A stretch of DNA of 21,683 bases from Sulfurovum sp. (GTDB taxonomy: Bacteria > Campylobacterota > Campylobacteria > Campylobacterales > Sulfurovaceae). The notes under the pieces were generated by a model. The model saw only the letters and a program-made list of their open reading frames with translations, had not been told where the DNA came from and ran no database searches. This document shows positions 5,160 through 13,813 of this stretch, piece after piece. Where the stretch lies: positions 1 through 21,683 of the forward strand of contig DZAQ01000009.1 of assembly GCA_022729615.1 (NCBI GenBank). Direction: 5' to 3'. Numbering within the stretch: the first letter of the stretch is position 1; each line of letters starts with the position of its first letter. The translations under genes and the position numbers were made by a program.

Positions 5160-7838
5160 TTATTGGATGCCAAATCCGGCAAGCTCCCTTTGGACTTTGT
5201 CGATTTTGATTTGGGCATCTGCAAGAGATGCTCTATTTTCTACGATAACATTTTGAGGTGCATTGGCTACAAATTTTTCATTGCCAAGCATACCGTTTAG
5301 TTTCCCGATCTCTTTTTCAAGCTTCTCTTTTTGTTTTGTCAACTTACCGATTATCGCACTCAAATCGATCTCTTCTGTGGGGATATAGGCTTCGAAGGTG
5401 TTGCCGATTTCTGTAATGGAATTTTCTGCTTTCATATCTACAAACTCAATCTCCTCGACCTTGGCAAGCTTTTCAATGAATGGTTTAGCTATTTTGGTAT
5501 CAAAATTAAAGTTTTTCAAATAGTCTTCATTGATTTTGATATATGCTTTGGCGATCTTTGAATTACCCATTTCGATAATGACTTTCGCTCTTCTGATACT
5601 AATGATCATCTCTTGAATCATGGCAAAATCGCTTTGGATATCACTGTCTCTTGCGATATTTTCATGATGAGGGAATTTCATGACCATAACTGAATCACCG
5701 TTTTGGAGTGTAGTCCCTGAGAGCTTATGATAAAGATGATCAGAGATGAATGGCATGAATGGCGATATCATTTTGAGCGTTTCTTTGAAAATCGCACCAA
5801 TTTCAGGGATAGAATCCTTGGAAACTTTGGAGTATTCGATACCCCAGTCACAAAATTCGTTCCATACAAATCTATAAATTTCTGCCGCAGCATCATTAAA
5901 TTTGTAATCTTCCAGATCAAGACGAACTTGTTCTATTGTAATAGATAATCTTGTTTGTAAAAATTTACCAAGCGGTGTTTGGATCTTTATATCTTTGAGG
6001 TCGGCAAAGGTATCGACATTCATCTGCAAGAAATTGGATGCATTGTAAAGTTTGTTCGTGAAGTTTCTAAACTGCTCCAGATTTTTGGTTCCTAGTTTGA
6101 TATCTCGTCCCTGAACTGCCAAAAATGCCAATGTAAATCGGATGATATCCGCACTATGCTCTTCGATCATATCAAGCGGATCGATCACATTGCCTTTGGA
6201 TTTACTCATCTTTGCGCCGTTCTCATCACGAACAAGCGCATGCATATAGATATCTTTGAATGGCAATTGATGTTTGCCGTTTAATTCAAAGTGCTCCCCC
6301 ATCATCATCATGCGAGCTACCCAAAAGAACATGATATCAAATCCGGTGATCAGCAATGAATTGGGATAAAAGTCTGTAAGATCCGTATCGGTATAGCTCT
6401 CTTTCATTTTGCCGTTGTTGCCCCAGCCAAGCGGTGAAAATGCCCAAAGTGCCGAAGAGAACCAAGTGTCCAAAACATCCGGGTCTTGATAGATGTTTTT
6501 GCTTGCACAGTGCGGACATGCTTGTGGTTCGTCAAGTTTATCCGCCCACTGATGATCACAATCATTGCAGTAAAAAACAGGGATGCGATGCCCCCACCAA
6601 AGCTGTCTGCTGATACACCAGTCTCGCAGTTCATCCATCCATGCTCTATAAGAGTTGAGCCAGTGCGGCGGATGGAATTTTGCCTCTCCGGCATAGGTTT
6701 TCTCGATAGATTTTTTGGCTACTTCTCTACGGACAAACCACTGCTTGGAGATGTATGGCTCGACTATGTTTTTGCATCTATAGCAGTGTCCCACTTGATG
6801 CGTATGCTCTTCGATCTTGACGATATAGCCTTCATATTCAAGTTTTTCAACGATCGATTTTCTCGCTTCCAGCCTCTCCATCCCGGCAAATTCGCCGCAG
6901 TAGTCGCCCAAGATACCTTTTTCATCAAAGACGGTAATGAACTCAAGATCATGGCGTTTTCCTACCTCATAGTCATTGGGATCGTGCGCAGGTGTCACCT
7001 TGACGATGCCTGTTCCAAACTCCATATCGACATGACTATCGGCAATAATTTTGATTTTTCTTTCGGTTAGCGGGAGGATCACCTCTTTGCCGATGATGCC
7101 GAGATAACGCTCATCTTGGGGATGTACCATAATTGCCGTATCTCCGAAGTAGGTCTCCGGTCTGGTTGTAGCGACTGTCACATATCCGCTGCCATCCGCA
7201 AAGCGGTAATTCATATGATAGAACTTGCCGTTGACCTCTTCATGTTCGACCTCGATGTCAGAAAGCGCTCCACAGTGCGTGCACCAGTTGACCATGTAAT
7301 TGTTTTGGACTATCATGCCTTCATTGTAGAGGTGGACAAATGCCTCTTTAACCGCCTCTTTGAGTCCCTCATCCATCGTAAAGCGCTCTCTGCTCCAAGC
7401 AGGAGAGACACCTAGCTTTCTCATCTGATGGACGATGGTGCCGCCTGAGTACTCTTTCCATTTCCAGACTCTCTCCAAAAACGCTTCTCTGCCAAGCGCC
7501 TCTTTGGTCGTTCCTTCGGCGAGGAGTTGCTTTTCGACGACATTTTGCGTAGCGATCCCCGCATGGTCTGTTCCTGGCTGCCATAAAGTTTTGTAGCCAT
7601 CCATGCGCTTGTAGCGAACGATGATATCTTGGAGGGTAAAGGTGAGTGCATGTCCGATATGCAGACTTCCCGTGACATTGGGAGGAGGCATCATAATAGA
7701 GAAATTTTTTCCGCTCTCTTGGATATTTTGGTTGCCGTCTATCTCAAAGTAGCCGCGTTCTTCCCATAATTTATAATAAGTATTTTCGATCTCTTTGGGT
7801 TCATAGACTCTCTTCTTCTCTTCGCTCATACTTCTCAT
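5160..7838 (-). CDS. valS: Valyl-tRNA synthetase
   Basis: The 892-aa class I synthetase charges tRNA-Val. It shows PPPNVTGSLHIGHAL (HIGH at 60-63) and AKMSKSKGN (KMSKS at 543-547). The CP1 editing domain lies between, with the TTRPETYFGDTA motif. Cysteine pairs (CTHC, CYRC, and CNDC with CPHC) look like zinc knuckles. The C-terminal tail has the coiled-coil arm typical of ValRS (LTKQKEKLEKEIGKL onwards). The start is ambiguous: ATG at 7838 has little upstream signal, while the ATG at 7829 (MSEEKKR) is preceded by GAGAAG. The length is normal and no frame break is seen. The neighbouring minus-strand gene starts upstream at 8886. Confidence 0.97.
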   Translation of the reverse strand: MRSMSEEKKRVYEPKEIENTYYKLWEERGYFEIDGNQNIQESGKNFSIMMPPPNVTGSLHIGHALTFTLQDIIVRYKRMDGYKTLWQPGTDHAGIATQNVVEKQLLAEGTTKEALGREAFLERVWKWKEYSGGTIVHQMRKLGVSPAWSRERFTMDEGLKEAVKEAFVHLYNEGMIVQNNYMVNWCTHCGALSDIEVEHEEVNGKFYHMNYRFADGSGYVTVATTRPETYFGDTAIMVHPQDERYLGIIGKEVILPLTERKIKIIADSHVDMEFGTGIVKVTPAHDPNDYEVGKRHDLEFITVFDEKGILGDYCGEFAGMERLEARKSIVEKLEYEGYIVKIEEHTHQVGHCYRCKNIVEPYISKQWFVRREVAKKSIEKTYAGEAKFHPPHWLNSYRAWMDELRDWCISRQLWWGHRIPVFYCNDCDHQWADKLDEPQACPHCASKNIYQDPDVLDTWFSSALWAFSPLGWGNNGKMKESYTDTDLTDFYPNSLLITGFDIMFFWVARMMMMGEHFELNGKHQLPFKDIYMHALVRDENGAKMSKSKGNVIDPLDMIEEHSADIIRFTLAFLAVQGRDIKLGTKNLEQFRNFTNKLYNASNFLQMNVDTFADLKDIKIQTPLGKFLQTRLSITIEQVRLDLEDYKFNDAAAEIYRFVWNEFCDWGIEYSKVSKDSIPEIGAIFKETLKMISPFMPFISDHLYHKLSGTTLQNGDSVMVMKFPHHENIARDSDIQSDFAMIQEMIISIRRAKVIIEMGNSKIAKAYIKINEDYLKNFNFDTKIAKPFIEKLAKVEEIEFVDMKAENSITEIGNTFEAYIPTEEIDLSAIIGKLTKQKEKLEKEIGKLNGMLGNEKFVANAPQNVIVENRASLADAQIKIDKVQRELAGFGIQ

Positions 7839-7899
7839 CCGTTGTAATTATTATTTGGAGAGATATTATATCCAAAAGGGGCTTATCAACCTCTCAAGA

Positions 7900-8886
7900 T
7901 CAAAACAGCGAGTACTCTTCTTTGATTTGATTGAGGATGCTTCTATCAAGCGTATAGATGAATGCGTAGTTGAAATGGGTATTTTTGAGTATCTCTCGTA
8001 CCTCCTCTTCGGTCTCGAACCAATAGGGGCGTGTGAGGTTCTCAATTTTTGTCTTGGGCGGTGTCAAGACGATACTTTTGACCCATGTACCGTTGTATTT
8101 GAGATACTCTCTGGCTTTTTCGATATCTTCGAGATTGTCAGTGAAGATGACAACCTTATCGCTTTTGGAAGCGTGGGATGTTTTGAGCGTGCCATCTATA
8201 AATACGGGCATGAAGTGCTTTGTGTATCGAAGACGCTCGATGGAGTAGGGGAGATCATGCTTTTTGCAAAAAGCCGCTACACGCAAGAGTGAATCGAGGT
8301 GAAACGGGGCAAGCTCCCTATCTTGATAGACAAATCCATCTACTTTGAATGTGCTTTTAAAAAGTGTATCGGAGATGGGGTAGCCCGGAACATCACTCTG
8401 TATCTGACTCGCGGAAGGATTGATAAGCTTGAGAAGCTCTTTGTTGGTACTCACAAAGAGTTTTTGCGGGGCATTGAGTATCTGTTCAAAAGCCTTTTTC
8501 CACTCATCGGAGATAAATGCGATGCTGTTCTTTTGGAGGAGGATCATCTTGAGCAGAGTGTTTTCCCGCTCACTCAAATAGACAAACTCCGCCTCTTTTT
8601 CCAGCACTGCATAGCGAAGCAGCTTGAAAGCCGCCGCTTCGATGGAGGGAACTTTGATCCATGCGACTTCCGGGTCGCTATTTTTGATCTCATCACCCTC
8701 ATAAATGATCGCATAGGCACCGTTTTTGAGAGCCATCTCTATCTCTTCGGCATCGTTGGAGAAGAAGATGTCGCCATGTTCGACCTTCGAGGGGAAAACA
8801 GTGGCTCCTTCGACAGATTGGATGCTCGGAGTGTTTTGCAGGGTGCCGGCAGTGAGATTGACAAGCGCTTCGATGGTCATGGTCAT
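7900..8886 (-). CDS. MurF-like protein lacking the ATP-binding loop, function unknown
   Basis: The 328-aa protein reads like a shrunken Mur ligase. Residues 1-90 resemble the N-terminal Mur domain (GDIFFSNDAEEIEMALKNGAYAIIYE compares with the Dxx..GdlFfAl..Ai..GA..vv pattern). Around 195-245, HLDSLLRVAAFCKKHDLPY and the following residues resemble the hNvxNalaAiaxaxxxgi segment. The end has a Rossmann-like IVLTPPK region. The GxxGKT nucleotide loop expected between them is absent, replaced by a Leu/Lys-rich stretch (LLKMILLQKNSIAF). It is therefore probably not a ligase. The start overlaps the metG stop as ATGA, so the two are translationally coupled; an ATG two codons later (8880) has a better AGGA spacing. 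C. jejuni also has an unknown gene beside its metG, from memory. Confidence 0.75.
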   Translation of the reverse strand: MTMTIEALVNLTAGTLQNTPSIQSVEGATVFPSKVEHGDIFFSNDAEEIEMALKNGAYAIIYEGDEIKNSDPEVAWIKVPSIEAAAFKLLRYAVLEKEAEFVYLSERENTLLKMILLQKNSIAFISDEWKKAFEQILNAPQKLFVSTNKELLKLINPSASQIQSDVPGYPISDTLFKSTFKVDGFVYQDRELAPFHLDSLLRVAAFCKKHDLPYSIERLRYTKHFMPVFIDGTLKTSHASKSDKVVIFTDNLEDIEKAREYLKYNGTWVKSIVLTPPKTKIENLTRPYWFETEEEVREILKNTHFNYAFIYTLDRSILNQIKEEYSLF

Positions 8887-10847
8887 CCTATCTTTGTGCC
8901 GTTGGTCTTGGGCGCTTCGGGTCGAATGAGGCTCAATCCGCCGCTATCTTTGGCAGCCAAAAGCATCCCTTCGCTCTTCATGCCCATAAGCTTGGCTGGC
9001 TTGAGATTGGCGACGACGCAGACTTGTGTGCCTATGAGTGATGCGGCGCTATACCACTCTTTGATGCCGGCGACCACCTGTCTGGGACTCTCTTCTCCTA
9101 TATCGACTTGAAGCAAAAGAAGCTTCGCACTCTTGGGTACCTCTTCGGCGCTGACGATAGTACCGACTTTGAGAGATGACTGAAAAAATTGATCTATGCC
9201 GATGAGCGCTATTTGATCTTCCGGCTCCGGAGCGCTTTGACTGTTTTTTTCTGCCGCGCTCTCCTGCTTGTTTTGAGGTGTGGCACTGTCTGGTTCGTGA
9301 TGTGCCAGAAGCTCCTCTTCGATTCGGGGGAAGAGAGGAGGGATGGGCGCGATCACAAAAGATGAGAGAGGCTCTTTGGAGACGATCAGACTGCTCCAGC
9401 TTGCATGGTTGATCTCAAAACCAAGCGCCGAGGCGATCTTGGGTGCCGTCTTTGGCATGATGGGCGAGAGCATAATGGCAACTTTGGCAAGGATGGTAGC
9501 GATAAGTCCGTTGAGCGCCATTACCTCCTCCTCTTTGCCCTCTTTCATGAGTGCCCAAGGCTGGTATCTGTCTATAGCTTTGTTGGCAACACTGAGGGGA
9601 CGCCAAAGCTCTTCGAGGTAGCGGTGGAGCTGCATTTCGAAAAGGTATGGCTCTAGTTTGGCAATTGATTCATCAACTTCAGCGAGCTCTGCCTGATAGA
9701 AATCAGAGACTCTCGCGCACTCTATGCGGCCTTCGAAATATTTTGTGCTCATACCGATGAGGCGATTGAGCAGATTGCCCAAGTCATTGCCGAGATCGGA
9801 GTTGATGCGGTCTATGAGCGCTTTTTGGCTGAAGTCGCCATCTCCTCCGAAAGGAACCTCGCGAAGCATAAAGTAGCGGAAATTATCAAGCCCATACGCA
9901 TCAGCTACCTCTTTGGGATTGACGACATTGCCTTTGGATTTGCTCATCTTTTCACCGTTTCTTGTCCACCAGCCATGCGCAGCGATATGTTTGGGCAGCG
10001 GCAGGTCGAGACTCATCAAAAATGCCGGCCAGTAGATAGCATGAAAGCGGAGAATATCTTTGCCTATCAGATGGACTCGTGCCGGCCAAAAATCGATATT
10101 TTTCTCATCGGTACCGTAGCCAAGAGCGGTGAGATAGTTCATCAGCGCATCGAGCCAAACATACATGACATGCTTGGGATCGTTGAGCTCTTTGGGAAGT
10201 TTCACACCCCAGTCAAAACTGGTTCGGGTGATAGAGAGATCTTCAAGCCCGCCCTCTACGAAGCGAATCACCTCATTTTTTTTGCTTTTTGGCAATATAC
10301 ATTCAGGGTGCTCTTGGTACCAAGCGAGGAGTTTCTCTTGGTATTTTGAGAGTCGAAAGAAGTAGCTCTCCTCCTCTACAAGTGTCGTTGCGCGCCCGCA
10401 CTCCGGACAAAACTCCTCATTTATGAGCTGTGATTTCGGAAAAAATGTTTCACAGGCGATGCAGTAGTTGCCTTTGTAAACATCCTTATAAACATCTCCG
10501 CGCTCCTGCATCTTGAGAAAAGCCTTCTGGACGCCTATTTTATGCTCTTCGTCCGTGGTACGGATAAATTTGTCGTAACTGATACCGAACTCATCCCAGA
10601 GATTTTTGAACGATGCTGAGATTTCGTCGGCATACTCTTGGGGTGATTTGCCTCTGGCTTGCGCGGAGTGTTCTATTTTTTGCCCATGCTCATCGGTTCC
10701 TGTGAGGAAAAAAGTATCCAGACCGATCATTCTGGAGTATTTTGCGAGGGTATCGGCTATGATGGTGGTGTAGGCATGTCCGATATGGGCAATATCGTTG
10801 ACATAGTAGATGGGGGTAGTAATATAGGCTTTTTTGTGGCAAGACAT
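8883..10847 (-). CDS. metG: Methionyl-tRNA synthetase with C-terminal tRNA-binding domain
   Basis: The 654-aa enzyme charges initiator and elongator tRNA-Met. HIGH is at 21-24 and KMSKS at 300-304 (EKMSKSKGN). A four-cysteine knuckle is present (Cys129, 132, 147, 150). The anticodon-binding helical domain follows, then a low-complexity Gln/Ser/Glu linker (about 515-545) and an OB-fold EMAP/Trbp111-like domain (about 550-654: KVGTIVSAEEVPKSAKLLLL, QVVAGI, ANLKPAKLMGMKSEGMLLAA), which mediates dimerisation and tRNA binding. AGGA 8 nt upstream supports the start. It is followed in an ATGA overlap by the MurF-like gene. A 142-bp gap separates it from the upstream secreted protein gene, so it probably has its own promoter, although I see no strong one. 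Confidence 0.97.
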   Translation of the reverse strand: MSCHKKAYITTPIYYVNDIAHIGHAYTTIIADTLAKYSRMIGLDTFFLTGTDEHGQKIEHSAQARGKSPQEYADEISASFKNLWDEFGISYDKFIRTTDEEHKIGVQKAFLKMQERGDVYKDVYKGNYCIACETFFPKSQLINEEFCPECGRATTLVEEESYFFRLSKYQEKLLAWYQEHPECILPKSKKNEVIRFVEGGLEDLSITRTSFDWGVKLPKELNDPKHVMYVWLDALMNYLTALGYGTDEKNIDFWPARVHLIGKDILRFHAIYWPAFLMSLDLPLPKHIAAHGWWTRNGEKMSKSKGNVVNPKEVADAYGLDNFRYFMLREVPFGGDGDFSQKALIDRINSDLGNDLGNLLNRLIGMSTKYFEGRIECARVSDFYQAELAEVDESIAKLEPYLFEMQLHRYLEELWRPLSVANKAIDRYQPWALMKEGKEEEVMALNGLIATILAKVAIMLSPIMPKTAPKIASALGFEINHASWSSLIVSKEPLSSFVIAPIPPLFPRIEEELLAHHEPDSATPQNKQESAAEKNSQSAPEPEDQIALIGIDQFFQSSLKVGTIVSAEEVPKSAKLLLLQVDIGEESPRQVVAGIKEWYSAASLIGTQVCVVANLKPAKLMGMKSEGMLLAAKDSGGLSLIRPEAPKTNGTKIG

Positions 10848-10942
10848 CGCTGTTTCCTAACAAATGAGTTATTGGATAATTAAGGAGATAGTGTACCAAA
10901 AGGATGCTGTAAATTGGGTAAAAGAGTTGGAGTGATCGTCGG

Positions 10943-10961
10943 TCGGGCATAATTTGCCCGA
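10943..10961. terminator. GC-rich hairpin downstream of the secreted Tyr/Gln-rich protein gene
   Basis: A perfect 7-bp stem TCGGGCA/TGCCCGA with a 5-nt AT loop lies about 30 bp past the stop codon of the minus-strand gene. No T-run follows on the minus strand, so it may stabilise the transcript end rather than act as a classic intrinsic terminator. Confidence 0.35.
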
Positions 10962-10989
10962 ATCGATGGATTATGTTTTTGTTGCCACT

Positions 10990-12180
10990 CTATCTGGAGT
11001 GCTGCTGAAATCTCTCTTGAAGTCTCATATTTGGAGTTGATTCCTGACTTGATGAGTCGGTTGCTTCTCTGGAGCGCTGTGTGTTTTGAGTAGATGCTCT
11101 TTGGCGTACTTCGGAAGCCGGATTGGACCTTCTGTCATTGTAATTTTGAGACTGTTGATTGTTGTGCGTTCGATTTCTTTCCTTGAGCTGCTCCACTCTT
11201 TGATTGTATTGTGCCGCGCTATTGGATTGCTGTTGATTAGCAGAAGGGATATTTTGGTTTGGATTTCTCACAGGTCGCTCTCTTTGCTCTAACTTATGCT
11301 CATATTTATTAATATTTCTATCTTGAGACGGATAGTTGTTTTGTATTCGATTTCTTTCCCTGAGCTGCTCCACTCTTTGATTGTATTGTGCTGCGCTATT
11401 GGATTGCTGCTGCCTGATAGAAGGGGTATTTTGGTTTCGATACTCATTTGCCGGAACGGTGCGTTGGTCGGGACGCTCACGATGTTGTCTGGTAAAATCT
11501 CTTTTGGAAACACTATTGTGCATCTGGCGCGATTCAGGTCTCATTGGCGACCTTGTTTGTCTGTATTCATTGCGTCTATCGATACGATTGTGGATCTGAC
11601 GATTGTAGTAGGGTGTCGGATGAGGTCTCCATGTGCGATAACGATTGGGGTAGTAGCCCCATCTATAGTGCGAATAGTATGGCGTATAGTGGGGACGCGT
11701 CCAAAAATAGTTAAATATAACCGGAGTGTAGCCATAGTAGGGCTGAATAATATAGCCATCGCCGTAAATGTACGGATCGCCGATCACTTGCACTCTGGTG
11801 TAGCTGCTGCTTTCACGGAAGACTTCGATCGTGGCAACATCTTGATAGCGATCGCGTCCGATAATCGCTTGGATCACTATGACGCGCAGATTCCCCCTAG
11901 AGGTCTCGATGACTCGGAGGTAATCCACAGCGCCATCGCCGTTGAGATCAAGATTTGATATCTGCAGCGAAGGGTCATTGAGCCTCCATTCAAATTGTGC
12001 CAAATCTTGAGACTCGCCAAAGAGGGATGATACGGCATTGAGATCGAGATCCTGAGAATAGTTGCTGCTCTCAATATAGACTTCACCGTAACCATCATTG
12101 TAGGCAAGAAGCACAGAAGGAGTCCCGAGCAATAAAAGTCCGCCCGCAAGGGTTGCGGCTAGCGTTTTGATGTATTTCAT
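10990..12180 (-). CDS. Secreted Tyr/Gln/Asn/Arg-rich protein with an internal duplication
   Basis: The 396-aa product begins with a signal peptide (MKYIKTLAATLAGGLLLLG, cleavage likely near residue 26, VLLA|YNDG). Residues about 30-135 form a folded-looking domain with an EF-hand-like calcium loop DLNGDGAVDYLRV. Residues 140-200 are Tyr/Pro/Arg-rich (YYGYTP, RPHYTPYYSHYRWGYYP). The remainder is Gln, Asn, Arg and Ser-rich, probably disordered and strongly basic. Two copies of a module QQQSNSAAQYNQRVEQLxERNR lie 59 residues apart. GGAG 8 nt upstream fixes the start. I do not recognise the family; an extracytoplasmic or surface location is inferred. It sits between the mobB-fbp run and metG on the same strand. 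Confidence 0.85.
   Translation of the reverse strand: MKYIKTLAATLAGGLLLLGTPSVLLAYNDGYGEVYIESSNYSQDLDLNAVSSLFGESQDLAQFEWRLNDPSLQISNLDLNGDGAVDYLRVIETSRGNLRVIVIQAIIGRDRYQDVATIEVFRESSSYTRVQVIGDPYIYGDGYIIQPYYGYTPVIFNYFWTRPHYTPYYSHYRWGYYPNRYRTWRPHPTPYYNRQIHNRIDRRNEYRQTRSPMRPESRQMHNSVSKRDFTRQHRERPDQRTVPANEYRNQNTPSIRQQQSNSAAQYNQRVEQLRERNRIQNNYPSQDRNINKYEHKLEQRERPVRNPNQNIPSANQQQSNSAAQYNQRVEQLKERNRTHNNQQSQNYNDRRSNPASEVRQRASTQNTQRSREATDSSSQESTPNMRLQERFQQHSR
11158..11412 (-). repeat. Internal direct duplication within the Tyr/Gln-rich protein gene
   Basis: The 78-bp segments 11158-11235 and 11335-11412 are nearly identical direct repeats with a period of 177 bp (59 codons). Weaker similarity runs on to about 11256 and 11433, encoding NQN(I/T)PS in both copies. 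The period is a multiple of three, so the duplication preserves frame. Confidence 0.85.
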
Positions 12181-12267
12181 AGTTATTCTCCCGTTTTGAT
12201 TTGGGTGTAATACTAATAAACAATAGTGTGGTGATTGTGTAGAATTTTGATTATTTCAAGAGAAAAA

Positions 12268-12459
12268 TCAAAACTCAAATCCGCCGCCGCTTCCTTTGTT
12301 CATGCTCTCATAGACAGCCCTGACATAAGCATCCCTGAGTTCACACGCATTGACCTTGGGACAGCCGAGGCAGCTTTTGAGACCACGCTCTTGCTGGCAG
12401 GCTTGAAGCTCTTGCGTTTTTTGCTCTAGGGCGATCTCCCATTGGTCTTGTATAGCCAC
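12268..12459 (-). CDS. Small four-cysteine protein coupled to fbp
   Basis: The 63-aa product starts at a GTG that shares one base with the fbp stop codon (TAGTG), so translation is likely coupled by re-initiation. It has an N-terminal Gln/Glu-rich helix (4-27), then a compact cysteine motif with Cys21, Cys30, Cys33 and Cys39 (CLGCPKVNAC), an amphipathic helix (RDAYVRAVYESM) and a Gly-rich tail. The spacing could bind zinc or an iron-sulphur cluster; that is inference. From memory, C. jejuni has a small unknown gene (Cj0839c) between metG and fbp, which would be the positional counterpart. I do not know a function. There is no strong ribosome binding site of its own. Confidence 0.7.
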   Translation of the reverse strand: MAIQDQWEIALEQKTQELQACQQERGLKSCLGCPKVNACELRDAYVRAVYESMNKGSGGGFEF

Positions 12460-13316
12460 TATTTTGTTGCCCCATAAAACTCTTTGACGCGGTCAATCTC
12501 ATATTTGGATCCGAAAAAACATGCAGAGGTATCGTGCGGATTCTCACAGCCAAGCTCGAGGAGCCGTCCGCCCTTGTCGTCGATAGCATATCCTCCGGCA
12601 AGTTCATAGATGTAAGCAAACGGGAAGACTTCAAAGAGTTTGCGCAATTTTCCATTTGGCTTATCCGTCGTACCCGGGTAGCTGAAGAGTCCGCCGCCCT
12701 TGAGAAGGATTTGATGCAGATCAGGCACCATGCCTCCGGAGTAGCGCAGGCGGTATCCCTCATCGAAAAGCGTATCAATAAGCTGCTTGTGGTGTGTGGG
12801 CCAAAACTGCTGCGTACCGCCGGGACCGTTGAGTTTCCCCTTTTCGCCGATATGGATCTGCTCAAGTTCTCTAAATCGCTCATGCCGATAGATGAAGTGG
12901 CGCACATTGCCCTTGTATGCTGTGACCATCTCGAGTCGTGGACCATAGACCACATAGACGGCAGCTATCATCTTTTTGGCGTCCCACTCACCATCATAGA
13001 TACCGAAAATAGACCCGACGCTCAGGTTGACATCGATCAGGCTGGAGCCGTCAAGCGGATCATAGGCGATACAGAGCTCTCCATCGGGATTGAGGATATC
13101 CTCCTCCTCCTTCTCTTCGCTCGCGATCGCTTTGATGAGCGGGATATAGGAAAACTCTTCGGCGATGATCAAATCGCTGAGGATATCAAGTTTGAGCTGG
13201 ATATCGCCGGATTGATTGGATTGGCTTGAGTAGTCTGTATCCTCATCGGTTATCGCCTTTTGGATACGAAAGGCCGATTTTTTAATAGCCTCAAATATGG
13301 GTTCTAGTGTGCGCAT
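12459..13316 (-). CDS. fbp: Fructose-1,6-bisphosphatase, class 1
   Basis: The 285-aa enzyme removes the 1-phosphate of fructose 1,6-bisphosphate in gluconeogenesis, and would serve anabolic sugar synthesis in an autotroph. The metal- and phosphate-binding motif DPLDGSS is at 86-92 (preceded by ELCIAY), an acidic EEKEEE stretch lies at 67-72, and the substrate region runs YSGGMVPDLHQILLKGGG to ELAGGYAIDDKG. It is somewhat shorter than E. coli Fbp (about 332 aa), mostly at the N-terminus. AAGGAG upstream supports the ATG, which lies inside the end of mobB (13-bp overlap). The small four-cysteine gene is coupled to its stop codon. Confidence 0.95.
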   Translation of the reverse strand: MRTLEPIFEAIKKSAFRIQKAITDEDTDYSSQSNQSGDIQLKLDILSDLIIAEEFSYIPLIKAIASEEKEEEDILNPDGELCIAYDPLDGSSLIDVNLSVGSIFGIYDGEWDAKKMIAAVYVVYGPRLEMVTAYKGNVRHFIYRHERFRELEQIHIGEKGKLNGPGGTQQFWPTHHKQLIDTLFDEGYRLRYSGGMVPDLHQILLKGGGLFSYPGTTDKPNGKLRKLFEVFPFAYIYELAGGYAIDDKGGRLLELGCENPHDTSACFFGSKYEIDRVKEFYGATK

Positions 13317-13813
13317 TCTATCTCCTTTGCATTGTTTTTGATCCAGTGGATGATCTCTTTCGTGTGGTTGAGATCGAGCATGGTAAGTGTTTGTGGGATG
13401 GAGTAATCTTCTGTATTGATACTCTCATCAACGGCTATAGCTTCAGAGCAGTCAAAATAGCTCTCTTCGATTTTCTGACGGAAGATGGCGATCCTTGGCA
13501 GCGGCAAGGTTTTGAGACCCTCTACGAAGAGGTAGTCAAAATCATCAATCATAGCGATAATCTCATCAAGTGTTTTTTCTCGCTGTGAAAAGTAAGTTGT
13601 GCGGGTAGGGGAGGTGATGACGACCTCAGCGCCCGTTTGAGTAAATTTGTAACTATCTTTTCCTTCTATATCAAACGAGGCTTTATCTTTGGGGTCGTTT
13701 TTGATGATCGCTATTTTGAAATCTTTGATCATCTCTCTGGCGACTTTTTCTATAAGTGTCGTTTTGCCGCTATTGGAGGGGCCGGTAAAGGCTACAGCAT
13801 ATCTTTTTTTCAC
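13304..13813 (-). CDS. mobB: Molybdopterin-guanine dinucleotide biosynthesis adaptor MobB
   Basis: The 169-aa GTP-binding protein assists MobA in attaching GMP to molybdopterin for DMSO-reductase-type enzymes. The P-loop is GPSNSGKTT (11-19), and the family pattern continues with the switch region KNDPKD..FDIEGKDSYKFTQTGA and the LFVEGLKTLPLPRIAIFR block. The start is GTG at 13813, preceded by AAGGGA; a nearby upstream ATG is out of frame. Its end overlaps fbp by 13 bp, so it heads a mobB-fbp-small Cys protein run. From memory the same fbp-mobB pairing exists in C. jejuni. Confidence 0.93.
   Translation of the reverse strand: MKKRYAVAFTGPSNSGKTTLIEKVAREMIKDFKIAIIKNDPKDKASFDIEGKDSYKFTQTGAEVVITSPTRTTYFSQREKTLDEIIAMIDDFDYLFVEGLKTLPLPRIAIFRQKIEESYFDCSEAIAVDESINTEDYSIPQTLTMLDLNHTKEIIHWIKNNAKEIECAH

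Noticed and set aside
6486..7070. 194-aa open frame on the plus strand
   Set aside because: It is antisense to valS in a region encoding conserved editing and catalytic domains.
8883..8886. Overlap of metG and the next gene as a possible frameshift
   Set aside because: The two proteins belong to different families and overlap as a standard ATGA coupling; metG has its complete C-terminal OB domain.
8299..9111. 270-aa open frame on the plus strand
   Set aside because: It lies antisense to the MurF-like gene and the end of metG, both well supported. It has no recognisable domain or ribosome binding site.
11296..11958. 220-aa open frame on the plus strand
   Set aside because: It is antisense to the secreted Tyr/Gln-rich gene, and its hydrophobic-looking composition is what the complement of a polar low-complexity gene produces.
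12534..13229. 231-aa open frame on the plus strand
   Set aside because: It is antisense to fbp, whose motifs and length are clear. It is an overlapping shadow frame.
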